Positions 23,934 through 31,661 of a stretch of 58,973 nucleotides of DNA are shown here, piece after piece. The position numbers were made by a program, and so were the translations under genes. The DNA lies in assembly GCF_900113175.1 (NCBI RefSeq), contig NZ_FOOK01000021.1, forward strand, positions 1 through 58,973, read 5' to 3'. A model generated the notes under the pieces. That model ran no database searches. It saw nothing but the letters and a program-made list of their open reading frames with translations, and was not told the DNA's origin. Source of the stretch: Planifilum fulgidum. Lineage in GTDB: Bacteria; Bacillota; Bacilli; Thermoactinomycetales; DSM-44946. How positions within the stretch are numbered: the stretch's first letter is position 1; every line of letters begins with the position of its first letter.

Positions 23934-25118
23934 TCATGCCGCTTTTCCGGTCCGGCGGTCCGCCCCCACCGAAACCGGATAGACGAAGGCCAACAGCACA
24001 AAGGTGAAGAAAGCCGTGGCGATGGCGTAAAACAGGCTGCCCCCTCCGATATGATGGATGAGCAATCCGCCCACATAGGGCCCCATCATGCTTCCCACGC
24101 TGAAGTGGGCGCCGGCGATGGCATTCGCCTCCGGCAGATGGCTGGAGGGAAGGATGTCCGCCAGATAGGCCAGTCCCAGGGAATAGAGGGAGCCCAGCAG
24201 TCCCCCGATCAGGCTGAACAGCCCCAGCAAAATCACCGGCTGTCCGGTAAAGGAGGGTACCGCCGCCAATCCCGTCCCTCCCAGCAGACAGATCGTCACG
24301 AGCACGTTCTTCCGCCCGTACCGGTCGCTCAGCATGCCGAGGGGCATTTGCAGAATCAGCCCCCCGCAAACAAAGGCGCTCAGCAGCACGGAAATCCACC
24401 CCGTGCCCAATCCCTCCCGGTGACCGTACACGGGAAAGCTGGCCGCCAGCGAAGCGTCGAGAAACCCGTACAAAAAAGCGGGACACAGGGCGACGAGGGC
24501 CCAGCGGTAAATGTCCGCCCATTTCCCTCCGGCGCGCGCCTTTGCCTTCCCCTCCTCCGCCGGCGGTTTCCCCCGGTCCAAAAGCGCCGCCAGCAGCACC
24601 GCCGCCAGGAGGCACGCTCCCATGAGGGAAAAGGGGACCCACAATCCCCGGTCAAGCAGGTTGATGCCCAGCGGTCCCAAGCCGAATCCCGCCCCGAAGG
24701 CAAAGCCGTACAGGGTGATGTGCCGTCCGCGCATCTCGGCCGGACTGGTGGAGGTCACCCACAATTGCGTCGAAAAGTGGAGCAGATAATCCCCCACCCC
24801 GACCAGGAAAAGCAAAACGCTCCACACGGGGGGACCGTCAAAGAGCGGAAACAGAAACGCGCAGCAAGCGAGGGATATCAGCCCGGTCAGAATCGCCCTT
24901 TTGTATCCGATCCCCCGAACCACCCTTCCGACGAAGGGAGCCATAAGCAGCATGCCCACATAGAGGAAAGCGGCGTTCAGGCCGTTGAGGCTGGAACTGA
25001 CTCCCCTCCGCTCCAGCATCGTCGTCAAAAGCGGAATCAACAGGCCCTGGGTCATCCCGGCCAGAGCGGTGATCACCAGGAGAATCCGGAACCGGCCTTG
25101 AGACCACTGATTCACCAT
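23934..25118 (-). CDS. MFS transporter, probable drug or siderophore exporter
   Basis: The 394-residue protein has twelve predicted membrane segments, a motif A-like MAPFVGRVVRGIGYKRAI after TM2 and a second LGMLSDRYGRKNVL loop after TM8, both typical of drug-H+ antiporter MFS. A charged linker (about 195-215) divides the halves. Its place beside the siderophore uptake genes makes siderophore export possible but unproven. The start is ambiguous between ATG 25118 and GTG 25115; GGGGAG fits either. Confidence 0.82.
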   Translation of the reverse strand: MVNQWSQGRFRILLVITALAGMTQGLLIPLLTTMLERRGVSSSLNGLNAAFLYVGMLLMAPFVGRVVRGIGYKRAILTGLISLACCAFLFPLFDGPPVWSVLLFLVGVGDYLLHFSTQLWVTSTSPAEMRGRHITLYGFAFGAGFGLGPLGINLLDRGLWVPFSLMGACLLAAVLLAALLDRGKPPAEEGKAKARAGGKWADIYRWALVALCPAFLYGFLDASLAASFPVYGHREGLGTGWISVLLSAFVCGGLILQMPLGMLSDRYGRKNVLVTICLLGGTGLAAVPSFTGQPVILLGLFSLIGGLLGSLYSLGLAYLADILPSSHLPEANAIAGAHFSVGSMMGPYVGGLLIHHIGGGSLFYAIATAFFTFVLLAFVYPVSVGADRRTGKAA

Positions 25119-25358
25119 GACTCCCCATCTCCCGTATGCGAACATTCGTTTGCTTTTTATTTTTGCATGTCACGAGTATAACGCTTTTTGTCCGATTCAT
25201 CAATCCCTCCCCCGGACACACCGCCGCAGGCTGCGAAGGCATGGGCCGGAAGGCGGGACGATGCCCCTCGAGGCCGCCTCCGCCGGGTAGCGGAAGGATG
25301 GAAACTTTCCTCGCCCCGCCATATGCCACAGTCTGTTTCGGAAGCGGAAGACCAAAAC

Positions 25359-25412
25359 AAAAGCCGCCCTTCCGCGCACCGCGGCGGCGGTGCCTGCGGA
25401 ACGGCGGCTTTT
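25359..25412 (-). terminator. Terminator of the purine permease gene
   Basis: Arms AAAAGCCGCC (25359-25368) and GGCGGCTTTT (25403-25412) enclose further pairing; on the minus strand the stem is followed by GTTTTGG. Confidence 0.75.
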
Positions 25413-25433
25413 CGGCGGCGTTTCGTCCGGGAC

Positions 25434-26738
25434 TTATTCCGGCAAAAACGCCAGCTGCAGAATGAAGAGGATCATGAACAGGTACATCAGCGGATGGATC
25501 TCCCGGAAGCGGCCGCGGACCAGCTTAAGCAAGGGATAGGTGATGAACCCGAAGGCGATTCCCGTGGCGATGCTGAAGGTGAGCGGCATGCTCAACATCG
25601 TGATGAAGGCCGGAAACGCCTCATCGAAGTCGTCCCAGGCCACTTTTTTCAATCCACCCAGCATGAAGCAGCCCACGATGATCAGCGTCGGCGCAGTGAT
25701 GGCCGGCAACGCGGCGATCGCCTGCACCAGGGGAGCGAAAAAGAGGGTGAGAAGAAGCAGGATGCTCACCACCACCGCCGTGAGCCCCGTCCTCCCCCCG
25801 GCCGCCACACCGGAGGAGGATTCGATGTAGGCGCTGGTGGGACTGGTGCCCATGGCCGCCCCGGCGGTCATTCCGACGGCGTCCGCCAACAGCGCCGACC
25901 GCATCCGGGGAAACGTGCCGTTTTTCATCAACTTGGCCTGCTCCGCCACGCCGATCATCGTTCCCGTCGTGTCAAACAGGGTCACCAGCAGGAAAGCGAA
26001 GATGACGGCGTAAAGCCCCTGGGAAAAAACGTCGGGAATCGCCACAACCGCCTTGCCCAGGGTGGGCGCCAGGCTGGGCGGCATCGTCACCCACCTGTCC
26101 GGCAGCTGAAACAGGTCGAACACCCAGCCGAAAAAGGCGGTGAAAACCATCCCGAAAAACAGCGCCCCGCGGACCCCGAGGGTCATCAGAATCAGGGTGA
26201 CGAACAATCCCGCCAGGCTGAGCAGCGTCATCGGCTCGTGCATATCGCCGAGCCCCACCAGGTTCACTTCATCCCCCACGATCACTCCCGCCGACTTGAG
26301 GCCGATGAAGGCGATGAACAGCCCGATGCCCGCCGTGATCCCGTGCTTCAAGCTTTCCGGAATCGCCCGGATCAGCCCTTCCCGGAAGGGAGTCACACTG
26401 AGCAGGAGAAAGATGACGCCGGCCACCAGCACGGCCCCCAACGCCGTCTCCCAGCGGACGCCCGTCTGCCCCACCACGCTGAAGGCGAAATAGGCGTTCA
26501 GGCCCATCCCGGGGGCGATGGCGATCGGGTAATTGGCAAACAGCCCCATGATCAGCGTCCCGATCACGGAAGCAAACACCGTTGCCACAAAAACGGCGCC
26601 GAAATCCATTCCTGCCTGCTCGAGAATGGCCGGGTTGACCACCACGATGTACGCCATCGTCAGAAAGGTGGTCATGCCGGCGAGGATCTCCGTTCGCACC
26701 GTCGTTCCCCGTTCCTTCAACCCGAACAGTCGATCCAC
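25434..26738 (-). CDS. NCS2 family (AzgA-like) adenine/guanine/hypoxanthine permease
   Basis: The 434-residue membrane protein has EILAGMTTFLTMAYIVVVNP, APGMGLNAYF, and late TLFDTTGTMIGVAEQAKL and AGAAMGTSPTSAYIESSSGVAAGGRTGLTAV blocks, diagnostic of AzgA/PbuG/PbuO-type purine proton symporters. GTG 26738 is the start because AAAGGAGGGAGAATC precedes it and the promoter lies upstream; the 56-codon longer frame has no homology. The predicted 5' UTR is only about 35 nt, so no purine riboswitch fits. Confidence 0.9.
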   Translation of the reverse strand: MDRLFGLKERGTTVRTEILAGMTTFLTMAYIVVVNPAILEQAGMDFGAVFVATVFASVIGTLIMGLFANYPIAIAPGMGLNAYFAFSVVGQTGVRWETALGAVLVAGVIFLLLSVTPFREGLIRAIPESLKHGITAGIGLFIAFIGLKSAGVIVGDEVNLVGLGDMHEPMTLLSLAGLFVTLILMTLGVRGALFFGMVFTAFFGWVFDLFQLPDRWVTMPPSLAPTLGKAVVAIPDVFSQGLYAVIFAFLLVTLFDTTGTMIGVAEQAKLMKNGTFPRMRSALLADAVGMTAGAAMGTSPTSAYIESSSGVAAGGRTGLTAVVVSILLLLTLFFAPLVQAIAALPAITAPTLIIVGCFMLGGLKKVAWDDFDEAFPAFITMLSMPLTFSIATGIAFGFITYPLLKLVRGRFREIHPLMYLFMILFILQLAFLPE

Positions 26739-26781
26739 GATTCTCCCTCCTTTGCCGCCCGCGTAAAAATCATCCCTGTCC

Positions 26782-26810
26782 ATCATAGTCCGTTCTCCAG
26801 TCCGTGACAA
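26782..26810 (-). promoter_or_regulatory. Sigma-A promoter of the purine permease gene
   Basis: On the minus strand TTGTCA (26810-26805), 17 nt, TATGAT (26787-26782), about 45 nt before the GTG start. Confidence 0.72.
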
Positions 26811-27022
26811 CCATCCCCCGGCCGTTTTTTCATCCGCCCGGGGACCGCCAGGGAACGGGCAAAAACGCGGCATCCTGCAGGACCGGGCACCTGGGCGTCC
26901 TTTCAAAAGGCGGCGGGCCCTTTTTTATGGCCGGACCGGAAACGAAAACGCCTATGACCGAAGCAAAAACCTCCGGCGACCTTCTCGCCGCGGAACCGGT
27001 GCACCCTCTCCCGATCCGAGGG

Positions 27023-27301
27023 TCATTTTCTGGAGAAAAACCGCCACAGTTTGCGGGGGATGTCGTAAAAATAAAATTTCGGAAGCTCATACAGCCACTC
27101 CTTGAGCACGCCATACAGCCACAAAAAGGGAGAGGCCAAGAGGATCAGCAGCCACCTTCCCGCGATGCGCCAACCGTACTTCTTCAGGTAGCGCCGCGTC
27201 GCCCGCCTTTCCCTCGGATTGGTGGGGATGCCGAAGTTGCGGCGCAGGTTTTTCTTGAATTCCTCTTTTGAAGGAAACAGGGAATCGGAAGGTTTCCCCA
27301 T
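27023..27301 (-). CDS. Small basic membrane-associated protein of unknown function
   Basis: The 92-residue protein is not recognised. Its N-terminal half is strongly basic (KEEFKKNLRRNFG, RERRATRRYLKKYG). It then has one hydrophobic segment (WLLILLASPFLWLYGVLKEWLY) and an aromatic tail ending in WRFFSRK. GGGGGTGGAG lies in front of ATG 27301, which supports translation. It stands on the same strand as doxX but behind a terminator, so it is probably independent. Confidence 0.6.
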   Translation of the reverse strand: MGKPSDSLFPSKEEFKKNLRRNFGIPTNPRERRATRRYLKKYGWRIAGRWLLILLASPFLWLYGVLKEWLYELPKFYFYDIPRKLWRFFSRK

Positions 27302-27417
27302 AAAACTCCACCCCCTTCAAAATGACTCACCCGGATCATAAAATGATTGTCGCCAAAAATCCATCGGTCGCGCCGAAAAATGCGGCGCCCGCCCCAAGGC
27401 TCCTCCGGAAAAAAGGC

Positions 27418-27445
27418 GGCGCCGCATCCCGCAGGATGCGGCGCC
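27418..27445 (-). terminator. Terminator of the DoxX gene
   Basis: Perfect 12-bp stem GGCGCCGCATCC / GGATGCGGCGCC with a 4-nt loop, followed on the minus strand by CGCCTTTTTTCC. Confidence 0.85.
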
Positions 27446-27490
27446 GATGAAAAGCACTCTTGGCAGATGGGGCCCGGTTGATCCATTGCG

Positions 27491-27994
27491 TCAGGTCCGA
27501 AGGGTGCGGTTCGGCGTGCGGAACCCTTTGATCAGTTTCCGGAGATAAGGAAGGACATAATAGTCGAGTCCGATCTTGCCCGCATTGGCACCCGCGACGA
27601 TGAGGAAGATGCTGAGCAGCACCATTTGCGGGTTGGTGCTGGTGGTGCCGCTGAACAGAAAGGCGAAGTTCATGACCATCCCGAAGAAGGTTGCAGCGGT
27701 GGTGAGGCAGCCGAGGATCAACCCCAGCCCGACCAGGAATTCTCCCCATGGCACAAGAAAGTTAAACAATTCCACGTTCGGGATCGCAAAGCCTTCCAGG
27801 AACGCGGCCCACCATCCCTGTACGGCCGGATGTTCCCCGACCGCTTTTTCGACTGCGCCATGCAAAAATCCCGTCGCATCAAATCCGCCCACAATCTTTT
27901 CCCAGCCTGCAACCAACCACGCATACCCGAGATACAGCCTGATCACCAACAGTACAAAGCTGGCTACAGTGCTTTCCCTCAAGAAGCGGAGCAT
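27491..27994 (-). CDS. DoxX family membrane protein
   Basis: The 167-residue protein has four membrane segments and the DoxX pattern: RLYLGYAWLVAGWEKI near the start, VPWGEFLVGLGLILGCLTTAA, GMVMNFAFLFSG, and a final LPYLRKLIKG. DoxX-like proteins are quinone-linked membrane subunits or respiratory accessories with few proven roles. GGGGGC stands before ATG 27994. Its promoter lacks a -35 box and carries a perfect Crp/Fnr-type palindrome at the class II position, implying redox activation. Confidence 0.83.
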   Translation of the reverse strand: MLRFLRESTVASFVLLVIRLYLGYAWLVAGWEKIVGGFDATGFLHGAVEKAVGEHPAVQGWWAAFLEGFAIPNVELFNFLVPWGEFLVGLGLILGCLTTAATFFGMVMNFAFLFSGTTSTNPQMVLLSIFLIVAGANAGKIGLDYYVLPYLRKLIKGFRTPNRTLRT

Positions 27995-28047
27995 GGTTGA
28001 TCAGCCCCCGATTTTTGAATTGTGAAGCGGATCCCCTTCACACTTTC

Positions 28048-28091
28048 AGTATAAGAGACTCTCGGAAAAGCTTTTGTGAAATATATCACAA
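28048..28091 (-). promoter_or_regulatory. DoxX promoter with perfect Crp/Fnr/Rex-type site
   Basis: The minus-strand -10 box TATACT (28053-28048) is preceded by exactly 21 nt and then the palindrome TTGTGATATATTTCACAA (28091-28074), which contains TGTGA-N6-TCACA. No -35 hexamer is present. The centre falls at about -41.5, where class II Crp/Fnr activators bind. The palindrome also resembles a Rex operator, which would make it a repressor site instead. Confidence 0.75.
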
Positions 28092-28179
28092 TCAGGTTGA
28101 ACAATCTTTGTCCGAAATGGGGAGGTTGAATGAACGCTCACCGCCCTTCGGAAGCATGTCCGCCGCAGGGCGCGGCGCC

Positions 28180-28208
28180 TTGCAAACTTCCGGCAAAATT
28201 GCTACGAT
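28180..28208 (+). promoter_or_regulatory. Sigma-A promoter of udk
   Basis: TTGCAA (28180-28185), 17 nt, TACGAT (28203-28208), about 50 nt before the udk start. Confidence 0.68.
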
Positions 28209-28256
28209 GCTGTGGGTATGTACCTTAGGAGAAACCGGACAGGAAGGAATCGGAAC

Positions 28257-28880
28257 ATGAAACGACCCGTCATCATTGGCGTGGCCGGCGGAAGCGGATC
28301 CGGAAAAACCACCGTGGTCCGCAATGTCTGTGACCGCCTCGAAGGATGTGTCGCCGTCATCGAGCAGGACGCCTATTACAAGGATCAATCCCACCTGCCG
28401 ATGGAAGAGCGGAAAAAAACCAACTATGACCATCCGCTCGCCTTTGACAACGATCTGCTCATCTCGCACTTGCAACAGCTGCTACAGAGGAAACCCATCG
28501 AAAAACCGGTATACGATTACACCCAACATACCCGGTCCCGGGAAACCGTCACGGTGCAGCCCAAAGACGTGATCATCCTGGAAGGGATTCTCATCCTGGA
28601 GGATGAAAAGCTCCGCTCACTGATGGACATCAAGGTCTTCGTCGACACCGACGCCGACATTCGCATCCTGCGCCGCATCGAACGGGATGTCAAGTCCCGG
28701 GGCCGTTCCCTCGATTCGGTGATCCGGCAGTACCTGGAGACGGTACGTCCGATGCATCAGCAGTTCGTCGAGCCGAGCAAACGTTACGCGGACCTGATCA
28801 TCCCGGAAGGGGGCTACAACCAGGTGGCCGTCGACCTGCTGGTGAACCAGATCCGGACCATTCTTTCCGCAACCCCCTGA
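28257..28880 (+). CDS. udk: Uridine kinase
   Basis: The 207-residue cytoplasmic kinase phosphorylates uridine and cytidine to UMP and CMP in pyrimidine salvage. It shows Walker [10 protein letters not shown], the [15 protein letters not shown] substrate block, [19 protein letters not shown] and the [13 protein letters not shown] lid, and its length matches the family. ATG 28257 has AGGAAGG upstream; a longer frame beginning at 28212 lies partly in the 5' leader. It is transcribed alone, between its own promoter and a strong terminator. Confidence 0.95.
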   Translation: MKRPVIIGVAGGSGSGKTTVVRNVCDRLEGCVAVIEQDAYYKDQSHLPMEERKKTNYDHPLAFDNDLLISHLQQLLQRKPIEKPVYDYTQHTRSRETVTVQPKDVIILEGILILEDEKLRSLMDIKVFVDTDADIRILRRIERDVKSRGRSLDSVIRQYLETVRPMHQQFVEPSKRYADLIIPEGGYNQVAVDLLVNQIRTILSATP

Positions 28881-28890
28881 CCGGCGGACC

Positions 28891-28919
28891 GCGCCCGGCT
28901 TCCGCCGGGCGCTTTTTTT
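28891..28919 (+). terminator. Intrinsic terminator of udk
   Basis: Perfect 9-bp stem GCGCCCGGC / GCCGGGCGC with a 4-nt loop, followed by seven T. Confidence 0.92.
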
Positions 28920-28989
28920 GGAGGGGTTTTTCCGGAGGCGGCGGCAAAAAGACCCGTGGTATAATAGTTTCCAACGGGAGGGATGTGTG

Positions 28990-29190
28990 ATGTATCACGT
29001 GACCGCCTACGACAACGAAGGAAAAAAACTGTTGGACGAGCCCCTGCAGGCGGAAAGCGACGCGGAAGCCCGCGAAAAAGGACTGTCTCTGCTGGCTGAG
29101 AAGGAGTATCTGCAACTTCCGTACCGGATCGTCCACACCTCGGGACGCCTCGTGGCCTTCAACAGTCACAAGGGAAAAGGCCCCCAGTGA
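28990..29190 (+). CDS. YhzD-like small protein
   Basis: The 66-residue protein resembles Bacillus YhzD: YHVTAYDNEGKKLLDEP, an acidic AESDAEAREKG helix, and a final RIVHTSGRLVAFN. YhzD has no known function. ATG 28990 follows GGGAGGG, and TATAAT stands at 28960-28965. It is probably a monocistronic small gene. Confidence 0.75.
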   Translation: MYHVTAYDNEGKKLLDEPLQAESDAEAREKGLSLLAEKEYLQLPYRIVHTSGRLVAFNSHKGKGPQ

Positions 29191-29215
29191 TTGGTGCATC
29201 CCCATAAAAAGAAAA

Positions 29216-29240
29216 GACCGGCTCCCGTCCGGAGCCGGTC
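29216..29240 (-). terminator. Terminator downstream of the metal ATPase gene
   Basis: Perfect 10-bp stem GACCGGCTCC / GGAGCCGGTC with a 5-nt loop. On the minus strand it is followed by TTTTCTTTTTA, so it works for minus-strand transcripts and not for the YhzD gene. Confidence 0.75.
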
Positions 29241-29419
29241 GGGCTGTGAAAAAGCATCCGGGGCAGGCGGTTTTCCGCCCGCGCAACCTCCGCCGCGGAG
29301 TCGAGGCGGGAAAATCGCCCCCGCAAGTTCCGTCCGAAACCAGTAAGTCCCCTCGCCACGGCAATTCCCCCGCCTTGCCCTCCTCCGGCGGAAAAGCGTC
29401 GATCGCGTTTCATTTCTCC

Positions 29420-31387
29420 TCACCGCAGAAGCCGCAGGCCGTTCAAGATCACCAGGATGGTGCTGCCCTCGTGGCCCACGACGCCGAAGGGGAGGGAGAT
29501 GTGCCCTCCGAAGTTGGCCAGGATCAGGGAGAAGATCACCAGGGAAGCAAAAACGAGGTTTTGCACGATGACGTTCCGGGTCCTTCGCCCCAGGGAGAGG
29601 GTTGTGGCCACCCGGTCCAGATCGTCGTTCATCAGCACCACATCGGCCACATCCAGGGCCACATCGGTGCCCGCCCGGCCCATGGCGATCCCCACGGAAG
29701 CCGTCGCCAACGCCGGGGCATCGTTTACCCCGTCTCCCGCCATGGCCACGCGTCCGTATTTTTTCTCCAGCTCCTGGATCAACCGCACCTTGTCCTCGGG
29801 AAGCAATTCCGCGTACACCTCGTCCACTCCGATCCGGTTCCCGATCGCTTCCCCCGTGCTGCGACGGTCCCCCGTGAGCATCACCACCCGGATTCCCATG
29901 CGCTTCAGACGGGAGACCGCCGCCTTCGCCTCGGGACGAATCCGGTCCTGCAGGGCGATCCAGCCGACCACTCCCTCTTCGGAAGCGATCCCGACCACCG
30001 TTTTCCCTTCTCGATCCAAACGGTCGATGATCCGGCCATTTTCTCCGGCCAACTCCCCGCCCTCCACAAAGGCGGGTTTGCCCACCTTCCAGGTTCCGCC
30101 GTTCCATTCGGCGACAACGCCCTTGCCGGGCATCGATTCGAAGCGGGAGGGCCGCTTCAGTTCCATGCCCCGCTGACGGGCCTGGGCGACGATCGCCTGG
30201 GCGATCGGGTGCTCGGAAACGCTCTCGATGGTGGCGGCGATGCGAAGGATCTCCTCTTCGCCATATTCCCCGGCGACGGGAATCACGTCGGTCACCTGCA
30301 GCCGTCCCTCCGTCAGCGTCCCCGTTTTGTCAAAGGCCACCACCTTGACGCCGGACAGCCCCTCGAGGACCATGCTTCCCTTAAAAAGCACCCCTTTTCG
30401 CGCACCGTTGGACATGGCCGACAGGACTGCCGGCATGATCGAAGCCATCACGGCACAGGGGGAAGCCACCACCAGAAAAACCATCGCCCGGTAGAAGGCA
30501 TCGCTCCAGTTCCAGGAAAACAGCAGAGGGGGAACGGTCATCAGAATGCCCGTCACCACCAGCACGGAAGTGACATACCACCGCTCCAGCCGTTCGATGA
30601 CCCGCTGCGAGCGCGGCACCTCGTTTTGGGCCTTCTCCACGAGGCGGATGATCTTTGAAAACAGACTCTCGTCGGCCAGGCGGGTCACCTCCACCAGCAG
30701 CGACCCTCTCCCGTTCATCGTTCCGGCGAACACCTCGTCCCCCTCCCCTTTATCCACAGGCAGGGACTCGCCGGTGATGGAAGCCTGATTGACCGCGGAA
30801 CGCCCTTCAATCACCCTGCCGTCCACGGGAATGCGGCTTCCCGGCCGGATCAGCACGCGATCCCCGATGCGGAGCTCCTCGATGGGAACCACCTGCTGCC
30901 TTTGCCCGTCCACCCGAAGCGCCGTCTCCGGTTTCATCTCCATCAGCGACGACAAATCCTTCCGGCTCTTCCCTTCCGCCACCCGTTCCATGGCACCGCT
31001 CAGGGCAAAGATGAAGATGAGCACGGCCCCTTCCAGCCAGTAGCCGATGGCGGCGGCCCCCAACGCGGCGATGATCATCAGAAGGTTGACGTCCAATTTC
31101 CGCTCCTGGGAGAGGGTGAGAATCCCCTCTTTCCCCTTGGCATATCCTCCGACGGCATACGCCAGCAGATACAGAAGCGTTGACACCCATCCCAGCCTCG
31201 ACTCGCCCAACCAGGCAACCAGGGTCAACACCCCGCAAACGGCTGCGGCAATGCCCTCTCCGTAGCGCATGAAAACACTCTCCCGCACTTCCTTCGGTTC
31301 TTTGGCAGAACGGAACACCGACGGTTCCGAACACGTCTTGGCCAATCCGTTCACGTTGCCCACCGCCTCCCTACGATTGATAATCAT
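29420..31387 (-). CDS. pfeT: P1B-4 type Fe(II)/metal efflux ATPase, PfeT-like
   Basis: The P-type ATPase of about 655 residues has the TGES actuator motif, the phosphorylated Asp in DKTGTLTEG, SEHPIAQAI (nucleotide-binding HP), and GDGVNDAPAL. The metal-binding membrane motif is SPC (in VVASPCAVM) and the last segments hold GHEGST. SPC plus HEGS/GT defines the P1B-4 group, whose Bacillus member PfeT exports ferrous iron. No N-terminal Cys metal domain is present. The upstream PerR and Fur boxes match the known regulation of pfeT. Start is uncertain: ATG 31387 (GGGAGAG) or ATG 31270; the longest frame to 31474 crosses regulatory DNA. Confidence 0.85.
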   Translation of the reverse strand: MIINRREAVGNVNGLAKTCSEPSVFRSAKEPKEVRESVFMRYGEGIAAAVCGVLTLVAWLGESRLGWVSTLLYLLAYAVGGYAKGKEGILTLSQERKLDVNLLMIIAALGAAAIGYWLEGAVLIFIFALSGAMERVAEGKSRKDLSSLMEMKPETALRVDGQRQQVVPIEELRIGDRVLIRPGSRIPVDGRVIEGRSAVNQASITGESLPVDKGEGDEVFAGTMNGRGSLLVEVTRLADESLFSKIIRLVEKAQNEVPRSQRVIERLERWYVTSVLVVTGILMTVPPLLFSWNWSDAFYRAMVFLVVASPCAVMASIMPAVLSAMSNGARKGVLFKGSMVLEGLSGVKVVAFDKTGTLTEGRLQVTDVIPVAGEYGEEEILRIAATIESVSEHPIAQAIVAQARQRGMELKRPSRFESMPGKGVVAEWNGGTWKVGKPAFVEGGELAGENGRIIDRLDREGKTVVGIASEEGVVGWIALQDRIRPEAKAAVSRLKRMGIRVVMLTGDRRSTGEAIGNRIGVDEVYAELLPEDKVRLIQELEKKYGRVAMAGDGVNDAPALATASVGIAMGRAGTDVALDVADVVLMNDDLDRVATTLSLGRRTRNVIVQNLVFASLVIFSLILANFGGHISLPFGVVGHEGSTILVILNGLRLLR

Positions 31388-31513
31388 TCTTGCTCTCCCT
31401 GAAACGGGGCATGCTACCCGGTGACGGGTAGCACGCCAGATGAAAATGATTATTATTATTTTTATCACCATCAAACATTTTGTCTTCGGTAAACTTATTT
31501 ATAATCATTATAA
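31378..31513 (-). promoter_or_regulatory. PerR box, Fur boxes and leader hairpin upstream of pfeT
   Basis: 31499-31513 reads TTATAATCATTATAA, an exact match to the PerR consensus. 31441-31455, TGAAAATGATTATTA, fits the 7-1-7 Fur box at 13 of 15 positions, and a weaker Fur-like site (31378-31392) overlaps the proposed start codon. Between them a stable hairpin (31408-31437, nine-bp GC-rich core) would lie in the 5' leader just before the ribosome site. I could not fix the promoter hexamers. Confidence 0.78.
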
Positions 31514-31618
31514 TCTAGATCCTCCCAAAGGTAAAGGCGTTTTTTCACACGGTCGCTGCCAATTTCTTGCGGCTCGCATGGCTCCGTCCCCTCGCCCGAA
31601 GCGCCGCCGCGCAAAAAA

Positions 31619-31644
31619 GGGACGGCCCCAGCGGGGGCCGCCCC
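31619..31644 (-). terminator. Terminator of asnB
   Basis: An 11-bp stem with one mismatch around a short loop, followed on the minus strand by TTTTTTGCGC, shortly after the asnB stop. Confidence 0.8.
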
Positions 31645-31661
31645 TCTCTTGCGTCCTGCGC

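Noticed and set aside
26739-26906. N-terminal extension of the purine permease (56 codons)
   Set aside because: A good promoter lies inside it and the GTG at 26738 has a strong ribosome site, so it is leader DNA.
25434-26906. Purine riboswitch before the NCS2 permease
   Set aside because: The predicted leader is only about 35 nt and has no conserved purine aptamer core.
29159-29413. Minus-strand frame between the YhzD-like gene and pfeT
   Set aside because: Low-complexity Gly/Arg-rich product, no ribosome site, overlaps the YhzD-like gene; treated as non-coding.
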